The notes under the pieces are model-generated. The model was not told where the DNA came from and did not search any database. It saw nothing but the letters and a program-made list of their open reading frames with translations. Shown here piece after piece: positions 42,696-52,361 of a DNA stretch of 64,000 nucleotides. Origin of the DNA: an uncultured Clostridia bacterium (GTDB lineage: Bacteria; Bacillota; Clostridia; UBA1381); assembly GCA_934476675.1 (NCBI GenBank), contig CAKSOE010000003.1, positions 62,001 through 126,000 of the forward strand. Direction: 5' to 3'. The position numbers and the translations under genes were made by a program. The stretch's first letter is position 1. The number at the start of each line of letters is the position of its first letter.

Positions 42696-43394
42696 TTATT
42701 TATTGAAATAATATCCGACTCCTCGTTTTGTTATAATATATTTCGGCATACTCGGATCGTCCTCGATTTTTTCTCTCAGTCTTCTTACCGTAACGTCTAC
42801 CGTGCGTACATCGCCGTAATACTCATAACCCCACACGTTTTCCAGAAGCTTCTCGCGCGAAAAGATTTTTTCCGGCTGCATTGCAAGGAATTTGAGCAGT
42901 TCAAACTCACGGAGTGTTATATCGATAACCTTTCCTGCCTTTGAAACCTCATATCTCTCGATATTTATAGTCAATTCTCCCGAGGTAATAACGTTCTGAT
43001 TCTCGGGATTTGAGGGCGGCGTATTCTCAAAATTACTCCTCCTCAGATTTGCTTTAACGCGAGCCGTCAGCTCTCTTACCGAATAAGGCTTGGTTATATA
43101 ATCGTCCGCACCCAACTCCAGACCGAGTATTTTATCCACCTCGTCCTCGCGTGCGGTGAGCATTATAATCGGAACATTTGACTGAGCGCGTATTCTTTTG
43201 CATACCTCCCAGCCGTCAAGCTCCGGCAGCATAACGTCAAGCAGAACCAAATCCGGTTCCTGTTCAAGAGCTATTGCCAGGCCGGTAGCGCCGTCAAACG
43301 CCGATAATGTTTTATATCCCTCCTGATTAAAGGTAAAGGTTAAAATATCATTAATGTTTTTTTCGTCTTCTATAACAAGAATGGTTTTTTCCAA
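42696..43394 (-). CDS. WalR/PhoB-type response regulator
   Basis: A 232-residue OmpR/PhoB-type regulator. Receiver domain: Glu9/Asp10, phospho-acceptor Asp53 (LVLLDVMLPELDG) and the LTARE-ADDYITKPYS switch region. The winged-helix effector domain (about 135-232) has LREFELLKFLAMQPEKIFSR and VDVTVRRLREKIEDDP. The start is TTG, preceded by GAAAGGA. It is first of a unit with the kinase and the double-HTH gene, with a promoter at 43453-43481. Confidence 0.9.
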   Translation of the reverse strand: MEKTILVIEDEKNINDILTFTFNQEGYKTLSAFDGATGLAIALEQEPDLVLLDVMLPELDGWEVCKRIRAQSNVPIIMLTAREDEVDKILGLELGADDYITKPYSVRELTARVKANLRRSNFENTPPSNPENQNVITSGELTINIERYEVSKAGKVIDITLREFELLKFLAMQPEKIFSREKLLENVWGYEYYGDVRTVDVTVRRLREKIEDDPSMPKYIITKRGVGYYFNK

Positions 43395-43452
43395 AGTGTA
43401 ACATCCTTTCGTTAACCAGATTTTATATTATTGAAATATACCCGTTACATAC

Positions 43453-43481
43453 ATTTTATCAGATTTTAACAAAATCCGCAA
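43453..43481 (-). promoter_or_regulatory. Candidate promoter of the walRK-like operon
   Basis: On the minus strand TTGCGG (43476-43481), 17 bp, TAAAAT (43453-43458). The rest of 43395-43560 holds only AT-rich tracts. Confidence 0.5.
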
Positions 43482-43560
43482 GAGTAATTTTAAAAAAAGT
43501 CAAAAAAAACAACAAAAATTTCTTTTTTTTCGGAGAACTTGCACTTTTTTTATTGATTAA

Positions 43561-46500
43561 TCAATCAAATATACTTACCTGATCGGCATCGGGCAAATCC
43601 TCAAAGCAGCCGTATTCCTCCAAAAGCTCCGCTACGGAACGTGTTATTCCCGAACGGTCTTTCAAATCGTTTACGGTTTTAAACGGGCCTTGCTCACGTG
43701 CATCGGTTATTGCCTTTGCCGCATTCGCACCCATACCCGGCAGCGCATTGAGCGGAGGGAGAATTGCATTATCGCCGTCCGGCAAAAAATCCGTTGCATG
43801 ACTTCTATACAAATCTATCGCAGAAAACGTTATTCCCCTTGCGTACATCTCCACGCATATTTCCAGAATCGGTATAAGCCCCTCCTCTTTCGGCGTGCTT
43901 GTGCCGTCCTTTTTCTTTTTAAGCACATCGTCCATAGCCGCGCGCGCCGTTTCCATTCCGCGCGCCATAAGCGATGCATCGAAATCATCCGCACGCACCG
44001 AAAAATACGCAATATAGAAAGCTACGGGATAATTTACCTTAAACCACGCAATTCTGAAAGCCATTGTTACGTATGCAACGGCATGAGCCTTTGGGAACAT
44101 ATATTTAATTTTTTTACAGGACTCGATATACCATTCCGGCACATTTGCCGCGCGCATTGCTTCTTCGTCCTCGGGCTTTAAACCCTTGCCCTTTCGCACG
44201 CTTTCCATTATTTTAAAGGAATGTCCTGCTTCGACGCCTGCCGCAATCAGATATATCATAATATCGTCACGCGCACATATTGAATGTGACAGATCCGTAA
44301 GTCCCTGGCGTATTAAGTCCTGCGCATTGCCCAGCCACACGTCCGTACCGTGCGAAAGTCCGGAAATTCGCACAAGCTCCGAAAACTTTGTTGGCTTTGT
44401 ATCTTCAAGCATCTGACGCACGAATTTTGTACCGAATTCCGGTATTCCGTATGTTCCAAGCGACGTGCCTATATCATCGTTCAGTTTAAGAGCCTTATTC
44501 GATGTGAAAAGGCTTAATGTGTCCTTGTCGCCAAGCGATATTGTACGCGCATTTACGCCTGTCAAATCTTCAAGCATTCGTATAACGGTAGGGTCGTCGT
44601 GACCAAGCTCGTCAAGCTTTAGCAGGTTCTGGTCGATCGAATGGTAATCGAAATGCGTTGTGAATATAGTTGACTGTGCATCGTCAGCCGGATGCTGTAC
44701 GGGGCAAAATTCGTGTATATTATTTGTGTAAGGCACAACTATTATACCTCCCGGGTGCTGTCCCGACGTTCTTTTTACACCAACGCAGCCCGCCGCAAGC
44801 CTTGCCATCTCCGCCTTACGCATTTTTACGTTCTTTTCCTCACAGTATTTAAGTACATATCCGTAGGCGGTTTTCTCTGCAACCGTGCCGATTGTTCCGG
44901 CGCGGAACACAAATCCCTCACCGAAAAAGGTTTCCGTATATTTATGAATTGTCGGCTGATATTCGCCCGAAAAGTTAAGGTCAATATCCGGCTCTTTGTC
45001 GCCCTTGAATCCCAAAAATGTTTCAAACGGAATATCATGGCCGTCCCTGTTGTACGGTGTTCCGCATTTCGGACACACCTTTTCCGGCAGGTCGCAGCCG
45101 GACATACCGGTATCACTTCCGATAAATTCGACGTTTTTGCAGTTTGGGCAGATATAATGCGCCGGAAGTGAATTAACCTCCGTTATATCCGAAAGATACG
45201 CAACAAACGACGAACCGACAGAACCTCTCGAACCGACCAGATAGCCGTCCGAAAGCGATTTTCTTACCAGTTCCTGCGCTATTCGGTACATTACCGAAAA
45301 GCCGTAGGTGACAATTGAGTTAAGCTCCTTATCCAAACGCTCCTGAACGACATCGGGCAGCGGATCGCCGTAAATCTCCTTTGCCTTTGCAAGCGAATCG
45401 TTTACAATTGCGTCCTTTGCGCCCTCTACCACAGGCGGACATTTTTCCTTAGGTATAGGTCTTACGTCCTCAATCATATCGGCAATCATGTTTGTATTTG
45501 TCACGACCACCTCATATGCCTTTTTCTTACCCAGGTATGAAAACTCGTCAAGCATTTCGCCGGTTGTTCTGAGATACAGCGGCGCCTGGTTATCCGCGTC
45601 CTTAAAGCCTTTATAGTGCATTAATATTTTTCTGAATTCCGCTCCCTCTTTATCAAGAAAATGCACGTCGCACGTTGCGCACACAGGCTTGTTGAATTTT
45701 TCGCCCAGCTCAACAATACGCTTGTTAAGCGCTCTTAAATCATCGTCCGTATTAACGTTCGGAAAATCACGCGATTCTTTCATGTAAGCGTTATTTCCGA
45801 TAGGCTGAATTTCAAGGTAATCGTAAAAGTCCGCCAATTCCTTTAAGCGTTCCTCGCTTGCTCCGCCGACAACGCCTCTGAAAAATTCGCCTGCCTCACA
45901 CGCCGAACCGAGAATAAGTCCCTCTCTCTTTTCTTCAAGCAGACTCCGCGGAATACGCGGCGTTCTCCAGAAATAACTCAAATGCGATTCGGATACAAGC
46001 TCATAAATATGGCGTATTCCCACAAGATTTTTTGCAAGTATAATTATGTGGTATGCCTTACTTTTTTTTGCCGCCATACGCAGATTAAACTCATCGTTTA
46101 CATTATTCAGATTGTCCTTGCCGAGCAGTTTTAAATGCTCAAGCATACACACAAAAATATCCGCTGTCGCCTTTGCATCGTCCACGGCACGGTGATGATT
46201 TTCAAGCAGAATATTCAGGTGCTTTGTAAGCGTATCAAGCTTATAATTCGGCAAATCCGGATACAGACATCTTGCAAGCGTCATTGTGTCCATATAGGCA
46301 AATTCAAAGTCCGTTCCGGCTCTTTTTGCCTTTTCTTTCATAAATCCCACGTCAAATTCGGCATTGTGCGCCACAAGCACACAGCCGGCGCAAAATTCCT
46401 TAAAGCCGTCCAGCTGTTCCTCGATAGTCGGAGCGTCCTTTACCATGTTATCTGTTATTCCCGTAAGCTCGACTATATTTTCAGGAATCGGCATCTGCGG

Positions 46501-47619
46501 ATTTACAAACGTTGACCATCTGTCTGTGATTTCACCGTTTTGCACCTTTACTGCGCCTATCTCGGTTATTTCGCACGTATGCTTGTCCAGTCCGGTCGTT
46601 TCTATATCAAACACCACAAATGACGAATTTATATTAAGTCCCTTCGCCTTATCGCCGTCATAAAGTATTTTCTTGCAGTCGTCTATCAGATAGCCCTCAA
46701 CACCGTAAAGCACCTTGATTTTTGAGTTTAAATCCGACGCTTTCATCGCATCCGGGTACGACTGCACCACTCCGTGGTCGGTAAGAGCAATCGCCTTATG
46801 TCCCCAGTACACCGCGCGGTTTATTAAATCGCTCGTTGCCGATACGGCATCCATTGCCGACATTTGTGTATGCAAATGCAGTTCAACGCGCTTTTCGGGC
46901 GCATTATCCATACGCACCGTCGGCGCATCGATTTTCGCAATATCGCTTACCATTATGATTTCTTCCTTGGCATAATCGTCATACTGCGCTTTTCCGCGGC
47001 ATACAACGTATATTCCGCCTGATTTCAAGCCTTTTTTAATCGTGCCGAAAAAATTGGAAAACGCACTGTCGTCCTCTTTTTTGGTAATGAACATCTTCAT
47101 TGAAATGGAGTCCGTCATATCGGTTATATCCATTGTGATAAGGTGAAATTGTTTTCCCGATTTCTTTGAGGTTATCTCGCGTTCCTCGGCATTGAAAATT
47201 CGTCCGGTAACTATCACGCGTCCTGAATTTGCATTAACCGATGCAAGCGGCGTTATATCACCGTGTATGGCTCTGCCGTAGAGCATATTCGTTACCTCTG
47301 CCTTACCCATTCTGCGCACAGGCTTTTTGCCCTCATGCGAAAAACTTTCCTCCGACGCTGTATTTTCGGTTTCCTCCACCTCATACATCATCACGTTATT
47401 TTCTTTTTCTCCAGCCTCCGCCTCGGTAATAACCTTCATAAGATTGCACGCTTTTTTTACTGCGCTGCCGGCTTTATCCATAAGATAGCGCGAAGTTCCT
47501 TTTTCAAAAATAATCTTCATCTGCCGTCTGTTTTTGGACAGCATAATTTTCTCGATCGCCAGTTCCTTTATTTCCTCATCGTCTATTTCCTTAAAAACTG
47601 TTTCTATTCTCGGTTTCAC
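43561..47619 (-). CDS. polC: DNA polymerase III PolC-type alpha subunit
   Basis: A 1352-residue gram-positive replicase subunit with 3'-5' proofreading. Order: N-terminal region, OB fold, split PHP domain (HLHTQMSAMDAVS), DEDDh exonuclease (FVVFDIETTGLDKHTCEITEIG region around residue 340 and HNAEFDVGF), second PHP part, zinc-binding CPNC/CPKC, and the catalytic PDIDLNFSGEYQ. It is shorter than the ~1440-residue Bacillus protein, mostly at the N-terminus. The start is GTG with GAAAGGATT before it. It has a good promoter at 47653-47681. Confidence 0.95.
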   Translation of the reverse strand: MKPRIETVFKEIDDEEIKELAIEKIMLSKNRRQMKIIFEKGTSRYLMDKAGSAVKKACNLMKVITEAEAGEKENNVMMYEVEETENTASEESFSHEGKKPVRRMGKAEVTNMLYGRAIHGDITPLASVNANSGRVIVTGRIFNAEEREITSKKSGKQFHLITMDITDMTDSISMKMFITKKEDDSAFSNFFGTIKKGLKSGGIYVVCRGKAQYDDYAKEEIIMVSDIAKIDAPTVRMDNAPEKRVELHLHTQMSAMDAVSATSDLINRAVYWGHKAIALTDHGVVQSYPDAMKASDLNSKIKVLYGVEGYLIDDCKKILYDGDKAKGLNINSSFVVFDIETTGLDKHTCEITEIGAVKVQNGEITDRWSTFVNPQMPIPENIVELTGITDNMVKDAPTIEEQLDGFKEFCAGCVLVAHNAEFDVGFMKEKAKRAGTDFEFAYMDTMTLARCLYPDLPNYKLDTLTKHLNILLENHHRAVDDAKATADIFVCMLEHLKLLGKDNLNNVNDEFNLRMAAKKSKAYHIIILAKNLVGIRHIYELVSESHLSYFWRTPRIPRSLLEEKREGLILGSACEAGEFFRGVVGGASEERLKELADFYDYLEIQPIGNNAYMKESRDFPNVNTDDDLRALNKRIVELGEKFNKPVCATCDVHFLDKEGAEFRKILMHYKGFKDADNQAPLYLRTTGEMLDEFSYLGKKKAYEVVVTNTNMIADMIEDVRPIPKEKCPPVVEGAKDAIVNDSLAKAKEIYGDPLPDVVQERLDKELNSIVTYGFSVMYRIAQELVRKSLSDGYLVGSRGSVGSSFVAYLSDITEVNSLPAHYICPNCKNVEFIGSDTGMSGCDLPEKVCPKCGTPYNRDGHDIPFETFLGFKGDKEPDIDLNFSGEYQPTIHKYTETFFGEGFVFRAGTIGTVAEKTAYGYVLKYCEEKNVKMRKAEMARLAAGCVGVKRTSGQHPGGIIVVPYTNNIHEFCPVQHPADDAQSTIFTTHFDYHSIDQNLLKLDELGHDDPTVIRMLEDLTGVNARTISLGDKDTLSLFTSNKALKLNDDIGTSLGTYGIPEFGTKFVRQMLEDTKPTKFSELVRISGLSHGTDVWLGNAQDLIRQGLTDLSHSICARDDIMIYLIAAGVEAGHSFKIMESVRKGKGLKPEDEEAMRAANVPEWYIESCKKIKYMFPKAHAVAYVTMAFRIAWFKVNYPVAFYIAYFSVRADDFDASLMARGMETARAAMDDVLKKKKDGTSTPKEEGLIPILEICVEMYARGITFSAIDLYRSHATDFLPDGDNAILPPLNALPGMGANAAKAITDAREQGPFKTVNDLKDRSGITRSVAELLEEYGCFEDLPDADQVSIFD

Positions 47620-47652
47620 TCCACTGCAATCCTTTCAGTATTTCTATATTAA

Positions 47653-47681
47653 ATTATACCACCATGCACTCGTAAAATCAA
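47653..47681 (-). promoter_or_regulatory. Promoter of polC
   Basis: On the minus strand TTGATT (47676-47681), 17 bp, TATAAT (47653-47658), about 33 bp before the GTG. Confidence 0.75.
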
Positions 47682-47703
47682 CATCTTATTCGCAAAAATA
47701 AAC

Positions 47704-47723
47704 GGGCAGGTTCAACCCTGCCC
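47704..47723 (-). terminator. Terminator after mazG
   Basis: GGGCAGG (47704-47710) / CCTGCCC (47717-47723), followed on minus by GTTTATTTTTG. Confidence 0.8.
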
Positions 47724-47735
47724 AAAACAATGTTT

Positions 47736-48512
47736 TTAATGTTTTATCATGTTCCAGATTTCGTCCATTTCCTCCAAGGACATCTGTGCCAGATCCTTAT
47801 TTTCCTTAACAGCCTCCTGCTCCATTTTTTCAAAACGCTTTACAAACTTGTTTGAAGCATCGGCAAGAGCCGTTTCCGGCGTTACTCCCAAAAATCTTCC
47901 CAGATTTACCGCCGCAAAAAGCAAATCTCCGTATTCTTCTTCAATATGCTCCTTGCTTTTCTCTGCCTGCGCCTGCTTTAATTCATCGATTTCCTCATAC
48001 ACCTTTGCGTACACATCGCCGATATTATCCCAGTCAAATCCGACTCCCTTTGCTTTTTTCTGCACTTTTTCGGCACGCATAAGCGCCGGATAATAATGCG
48101 GCACATCATTGAGCATATCGGAATAGGTTTTAAGTCCCTTTTCTTTCTTTTTGTTAGCCTCCCAATAGGTTAAGGCTTCGTCCTCGTTACCTGCGTGTTC
48201 CTTGCCGAACACATGAGTATGCCTTGTCACAAGCTTTGTGGATATTTCATTCACCACATCGTCAAAGTCAAACGCACCGCGTTCCTTTGCAATCTGCGAA
48301 TGAAACACCACCTGCAAAAGCACGTCGCCCAATTCGTTTGCAAACGCCTTGTCGTCCTTGCTGTCAAGAGCGTCTATCGCCTCATAGCTTTCCTCTATAA
48401 GGCTTTTTTTTATGCTTTCATGCGTCTGAACCTTATCCCACGGACAGCCGTCCGGCTGTCTGAGTCTTTCCATGATTTTTAATAAATCTTCAATCGTATA
48501 TTTTTTATCCAA
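47736..48512 (-). CDS. mazG: Nucleoside triphosphate pyrophosphohydrolase MazG
   Basis: A 258-residue NTP pyrophosphatase with two MazG domains. The first (RLRQPDGCPWDKVQTHESI-KSLIEESYE) and the EEYGDLLFA-VNLGR metal site of the second are clear. It clears aberrant NTPs. The start is TTG (GGGTGA at good spacing). Length equals classic MazG without the N-terminal SAM-methylase part of Bacillus YabN. It is last gene of the ddl-murI-DUF1934-ctp-mazG unit. Confidence 0.95.
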   Translation of the reverse strand: MDKKYTIEDLLKIMERLRQPDGCPWDKVQTHESIKKSLIEESYEAIDALDSKDDKAFANELGDVLLQVVFHSQIAKERGAFDFDDVVNEISTKLVTRHTHVFGKEHAGNEDEALTYWEANKKKEKGLKTYSDMLNDVPHYYPALMRAEKVQKKAKGVGFDWDNIGDVYAKVYEEIDELKQAQAEKSKEHIEEEYGDLLFAAVNLGRFLGVTPETALADASNKFVKRFEKMEQEAVKENKDLAQMSLEEMDEIWNMIKH

Positions 48513-48523
48513 TGTTAATCACC

Positions 48524-50005
48524 CTATTCTTTATAGAGATTTTCGGGATTTCCTCCGAACATCTTATATGCGCTTTCAAGCTGCGTATCAATCACAGTTT
48601 CAAGCTGTTCAAAGGAATTGCGTATTTTGACCTGCGTCGGAATATCCAACACACCCGTACCGCACAAATCATAATCCACCTGGAACGCCGTTATCGCCAG
48701 TCTTAAATCATCGTCAAAAACAGGGTCGGTAACATTGCCGGCATAGTAGTTAAGCATTGATAAACGCTCTTTTGCCGCAATAACGCGTTCTCCCGAATCG
48801 CCCATTGCATACTTTGACTTAAAATCAAACTGATGGTATATTGTCGAATCGATACGCTTTGTTTCGTTCACGATATATTCATCCGGTTCAAGTCCGACGC
48901 GGTTTATTTCTTTTCCGTTTCGCGTCTTATATTCCGCAACGGTCAGCTTGAAATACATTCCGTTTGTAAGAGGAACGGTCTGCTGAACAATACCTTTTCC
49001 GTAGGTTGTTGTACCCAAAAGCTTTCCTGCGCCGGAATCCTGTATTGCGCTTGCCAGAATTTCCGACGAACTTGCAGTGTTTTCATTCACAAGCGTTATG
49101 AAATCAAACTCCTTTTTCCTCAAATCAGAATTGTATGTAACGTTATTTTTTGCGTCACGGTATACAACGTCTATTATTTTGCCTTTCGGCACAATTTTCT
49201 GCGCGATTGTCACCGCCGAAGCCAGTCTGCCGCCGCCGTTATCGCGCAAATCAAGAATTATCTTCTTTACGCCCTTTTCGCGGAAATCATTTAACAGCGC
49301 CTCAAATTCATCGGCAGTCTGCTCGCCGAAAGTACTGATTTTCATATAGCCTATATTGCCTTCAAAAACCCCGCCCGTAACGGAATTATGACGAACTTCA
49401 ACTCTTGTCGCAACAAAATTAAGCAGCTCGTTATTTCTCAAAACCGTGAGATGTACCTTTGTATTGAGCTCACCGATGATAAGATTTCTGACATCGTTTA
49501 AAGATTTGCCGTGGCACTCCTCGTCGTTAATTGCCGCAATTTTATCGCCCACCTGCAAGCCGATCTGCTCCGCAGGACTGTTTTCCTCCGAGAATCCCGT
49601 TATTTCCACGTAATCGCCGTTTTTCTGAATAGAAACGCCGATTCCGTAAAAGACCTGATTTATCGAATTTACATATTCCTGATATTCGCTCGCCGTGAAC
49701 AGCTCGCTGTAATCGTCAATACCTCTGAATATTTCTTTCAGAAGCGGAACCAAAAGCTGCGGATTTTCCTCCAGCAGATTTGAAATTCCCTTTTTAATCA
49801 TATCTTCCTTTGTCAGAGACGGGTCGATATAAAGTCCGGAAATATAATCAACAAGGTTTTCCATTGCTTCATACTCGCTGCTTACACGCATCGATGACGA
49901 TTTTGTCTCCTCATTTGGCTGTTCGGTTGTATTATCTGCCGCAAACACCGGCAAAGAGAGCATTGTACAGGTCAGCAAAAGAGCCGTCAGCTTTTTTAAT
50001 TTCAT
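48524..50005 (-). CDS. S41 family carboxy-terminal processing peptidase with PG-binding domain
   Basis: A 493-residue exported serine protease. A signal peptide (1-22, ending VFA) is followed by a helical N-domain, a PDZ domain (ENSPAEQIGLQVGDKI), the S41 catalytic part with Ser in ENTASSSEILASA and Lys in TTYGKGIVQ, and a C-terminal peptidoglycan-binding helical domain (GDSGERVIAAKERLS to CGTGVLDIPTQ). Domain order matches CtpA/CtpB, which process signalling or envelope proteins; CtpB acts in sporulation in Bacillus. The ATG overlaps the DUF1934 stop by four bases. Confidence 0.92.
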   Translation of the reverse strand: MKLKKLTALLLTCTMLSLPVFAADNTTEQPNEETKSSSMRVSSEYEAMENLVDYISGLYIDPSLTKEDMIKKGISNLLEENPQLLVPLLKEIFRGIDDYSELFTASEYQEYVNSINQVFYGIGVSIQKNGDYVEITGFSEENSPAEQIGLQVGDKIAAINDEECHGKSLNDVRNLIIGELNTKVHLTVLRNNELLNFVATRVEVRHNSVTGGVFEGNIGYMKISTFGEQTADEFEALLNDFREKGVKKIILDLRDNGGGRLASAVTIAQKIVPKGKIIDVVYRDAKNNVTYNSDLRKKEFDFITLVNENTASSSEILASAIQDSGAGKLLGTTTYGKGIVQQTVPLTNGMYFKLTVAEYKTRNGKEINRVGLEPDEYIVNETKRIDSTIYHQFDFKSKYAMGDSGERVIAAKERLSMLNYYAGNVTDPVFDDDLRLAITAFQVDYDLCGTGVLDIPTQVKIRNSFEQLETVIDTQLESAYKMFGGNPENLYKE

Positions 50006-50433
50006 TCCTCATACCTCTTTTTTACTGTAATTTTCAAGTCGTTATAGTATCTTTCGTTCTGAATTATCAGCACGTACACAAGCCGTATTTCACCGCCGTC
50101 ATCGCAAAGCTGCGCTTCGATAAGCTCCGTTTCAATATCAATGCTCATCGAACCGTACGGCAGGTTGTACATAAAGGAGGTTTTTCTGTCCGTTCTGTAC
50201 AGCATTTCCGAATTTACCGCTCCCGTGCGTCTGATTTTCACATAATCCTCCGATACGATAACCGTAACCGAGGTTTTTGTCCCTTCCTGCCCGGCTTTAT
50301 ACATTATGTATGATTTGCCGTTTTTGATGTGAAAACTTCCGGTGCATTTTTCTTCGATTATATCGGTATCGTTATCGATTTTTTGATTGTTATATATAGT
50401 TATATCATAATTATCAATATTTTTCAATGTCAA
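50002..50433 (-). CDS. DUF1934 (YwiB-like) beta-barrel protein
   Basis: A 143-residue small cytoplasmic protein. GKSYIMYKAGQEG, VIVSEDYVKIRRTG and FMYNLPYGSMSIDI match the lipocalin-like DUF1934/YwiB pattern; function is not known. The start is TTG and overlaps murI by 20 bp; the RBS is weak, so translation may be coupled. The stop overlaps the start of ctp. Confidence 0.82.
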   Translation of the reverse strand: MTLKNIDNYDITIYNNQKIDNDTDIIEEKCTGSFHIKNGKSYIMYKAGQEGTKTSVTVIVSEDYVKIRRTGAVNSEMLYRTDRKTSFMYNLPYGSMSIDIETELIEAQLCDDGGEIRLVYVLIIQNERYYNDLKITVKKRYEE

Positions 50434-51223
50434 TTTTCTGTACCTGACCTATAATTTCCCTTTCCAGAAAAACTCCCCCCAGCTCCTCGAAGTTTCTGAC
50501 ATCATCACTTACATAATAGCTGTATTCCGCGCCATCGGGAGATTTTTCGTGCAGCATATCGTCGCCGAGCTTCTTTTTAAGATATTTTGCCACTTCCGCA
50601 CCCGGGTCTATAAGCGTCACTTCATTGCCCATATACCTTGAAATCGCTTTTTTAAGCAGCGGATAGTGCGTGCAGCCCAAAATCAGCGTATCAACTCCGG
50701 CTTTGCGTATATCGCACAGATATTCCTCAACCAGCAAATCCGTTACCGGAGTATCGAAATGCCCGTTTTCCACAATCGGCACAAACAGCGGACACGCATT
50801 TGTGAACGTTCCGATTGATGAATCATAAGCTCTGATATATTTTTCGTATGAGCCGCTCTTAATTGTCCCGGGGGTTCCTATGATACCGATTTTTTTATTT
50901 TTCGTTGACCTTACAGCCGCATAAACGGCAGCGTCCACTACTCCGACAACAGGTATGTCAGATTCCTCCCTGACGGTCGGCAGCGCAACGGAGCTTACCG
51001 TTCCGCACGCAACAACTATTATCTTTACGTCAAAGCTCTTCAAAAAACGTATATCGTCTCTTGTATATTTCAATATTGTTTCGGCTGAGCGTGTTCCGTA
51101 CGGGACTCTGCCGGTATCGCCGAAATATATTATATTTTCGTCCGGCAGCTCGCGCATTATCTGCTTTACCGCCGTAAGTCCGCCCAGACCCGAATCAAAA
51201 ACGCCTATGCTTCGATTATTCAT
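50414..51223 (-). CDS. murI: Glutamate racemase
   Basis: A 269-residue PLP-independent racemase giving D-glutamate for peptidoglycan. Signature: GVFDSGLGGLTAV (residues 7-19), FGDTGRVPYG, and the two catalytic cysteines, Cys73 (VVACGTVSS) and the one in LGCTHYPLL. It overlaps the ddl stop by four bases (ATGA), so synthesis is coupled to D-Ala-D-Ala ligase. Confidence 0.96.
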   Translation of the reverse strand: MNNRSIGVFDSGLGGLTAVKQIMRELPDENIIYFGDTGRVPYGTRSAETILKYTRDDIRFLKSFDVKIIVVACGTVSSVALPTVREESDIPVVGVVDAAVYAAVRSTKNKKIGIIGTPGTIKSGSYEKYIRAYDSSIGTFTNACPLFVPIVENGHFDTPVTDLLVEEYLCDIRKAGVDTLILGCTHYPLLKKAISRYMGNEVTLIDPGAEVAKYLKKKLGDDMLHEKSPDGAEYSYYVSDDVRNFEELGGVFLEREIIGQVQKIDIEKY

Positions 51224-52284
51224 CTTTTGGTTCTCTTTTCCGCAAGCTCAATCAATTTATCGAGAAGCTCGCTGTATTCTATGCCTGCCGCTCCCCAAAG
51301 CTTGGGATACATACTTATATTGGTAAACCCGGGCAGCGTATTTATTTCGTTAAGCGTCACCGAACCGTCACTGTACTTTACAAAGAAATCCACTCTCGAA
51401 AGTCCCTGACCGTCAAGCGCATTAAATGCCTTTACGGCATAGCCGCGTATGGTTTCGATTGTTTCTTCGCTAAGCTTTGCCGGAATCTGCAAGGCTGTTG
51501 AGTTGTCGTTATATTTTGCGTCAAAATCGTAAAATTCAACCGTAGGAAGAATTTCTCCGACAGTAGACGCCTTTGCGTCATCATTTCCGAGAACGGCACA
51601 TTCCACCTCATGACCGTCTATATTTTCCTCAACCAATACCTTTGTGTCAAACTTAAATGCGTTTTCAAGCGCGGCTTTAAGCTCCTCTCTGTCATGAGCC
51701 TTGCCCACTCCGACCGATGAACCGGTGCGTGCGGGCTTTACAAAGCACGGATAACCGAGCTTTTTCTCTATTTCCTCCGTTTTATCCGCCATGCTGTCGT
51801 TTTTCTTTACAACAACCCATGCCGCCTGCGGAATATCAACGCTGTCAAAAACTATTTTTGAAAAGGTTTTATCCATTCCGTTTGCCGATGCCGGAACTCC
51901 CATTCCGACATACGGAATATGCGACAATTCAAACAAACCCTGAATTGTTCCGTCCTCGCCGTATTCGCCGTGAAGTACGGGGAATATTACGTCTATATGC
52001 TTTTTTATAACCTTATCGCCGTCAAACACAAGCAAAGATTTTTCCGACGCATCGGGCGAAATAACCGCCTTTTTCAAGTCCTTAACGCTTTCCCACGCTC
52101 CGCTTTCTATTGCGCTGTAATCGCCGTCATAAAGATACCATTCGCCGCTTTTTGTTATTCCGACAGCAATCGTATCGTATTTTTCTTTATCCAGGTTACC
52201 CAGTATTGATGTAACCGATTTTCTAGATATTTCATGTTCGGGTGATTCTCCTCCGAAAATCACACAGATTTGTTTCTTTTCCAT
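51220..52284 (-). CDS. ddl: D-alanine--D-alanine ligase
   Basis: A 354-residue ATP-grasp ligase making the D-Ala-D-Ala terminus. FGGESPEHEIS opens the protein; PAR-GSSVGVGKA, VEENIDGHEVECAV, and LNEINTLPGFT carry the ATP-grasp and substrate contacts. The ATG at 52284 follows GAGTGAGGTG; the in-frame codon five residues upstream is not needed. First gene of the wall/protease unit, behind its own promoter. Confidence 0.95.
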   Translation of the reverse strand: MEKKQICVIFGGESPEHEISRKSVTSILGNLDKEKYDTIAVGITKSGEWYLYDGDYSAIESGAWESVKDLKKAVISPDASEKSLLVFDGDKVIKKHIDVIFPVLHGEYGEDGTIQGLFELSHIPYVGMGVPASANGMDKTFSKIVFDSVDIPQAAWVVVKKNDSMADKTEEIEKKLGYPCFVKPARTGSSVGVGKAHDREELKAALENAFKFDTKVLVEENIDGHEVECAVLGNDDAKASTVGEILPTVEFYDFDAKYNDNSTALQIPAKLSEETIETIRGYAVKAFNALDGQGLSRVDFFVKYSDGSVTLNEINTLPGFTNISMYPKLWGAAGIEYSELLDKLIELAEKRTKR

Positions 52285-52305
52285 ATGTAAACACCTCACT
52301 CATCT

Positions 52306-52334
52306 ATAATACTATTTTAGAACTGAAATTGCAA
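52306..52334 (-). promoter_or_regulatory. Promoter of the ddl-murI-ctp-mazG operon
   Basis: On the minus strand TTGCAA (52329-52334), 17 bp, TATTAT (52306-52311), about 20 bp before the start region. Confidence 0.7.
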
Positions 52335-52361
52335 GCATATTGCGCAGTAATTTATATTTTT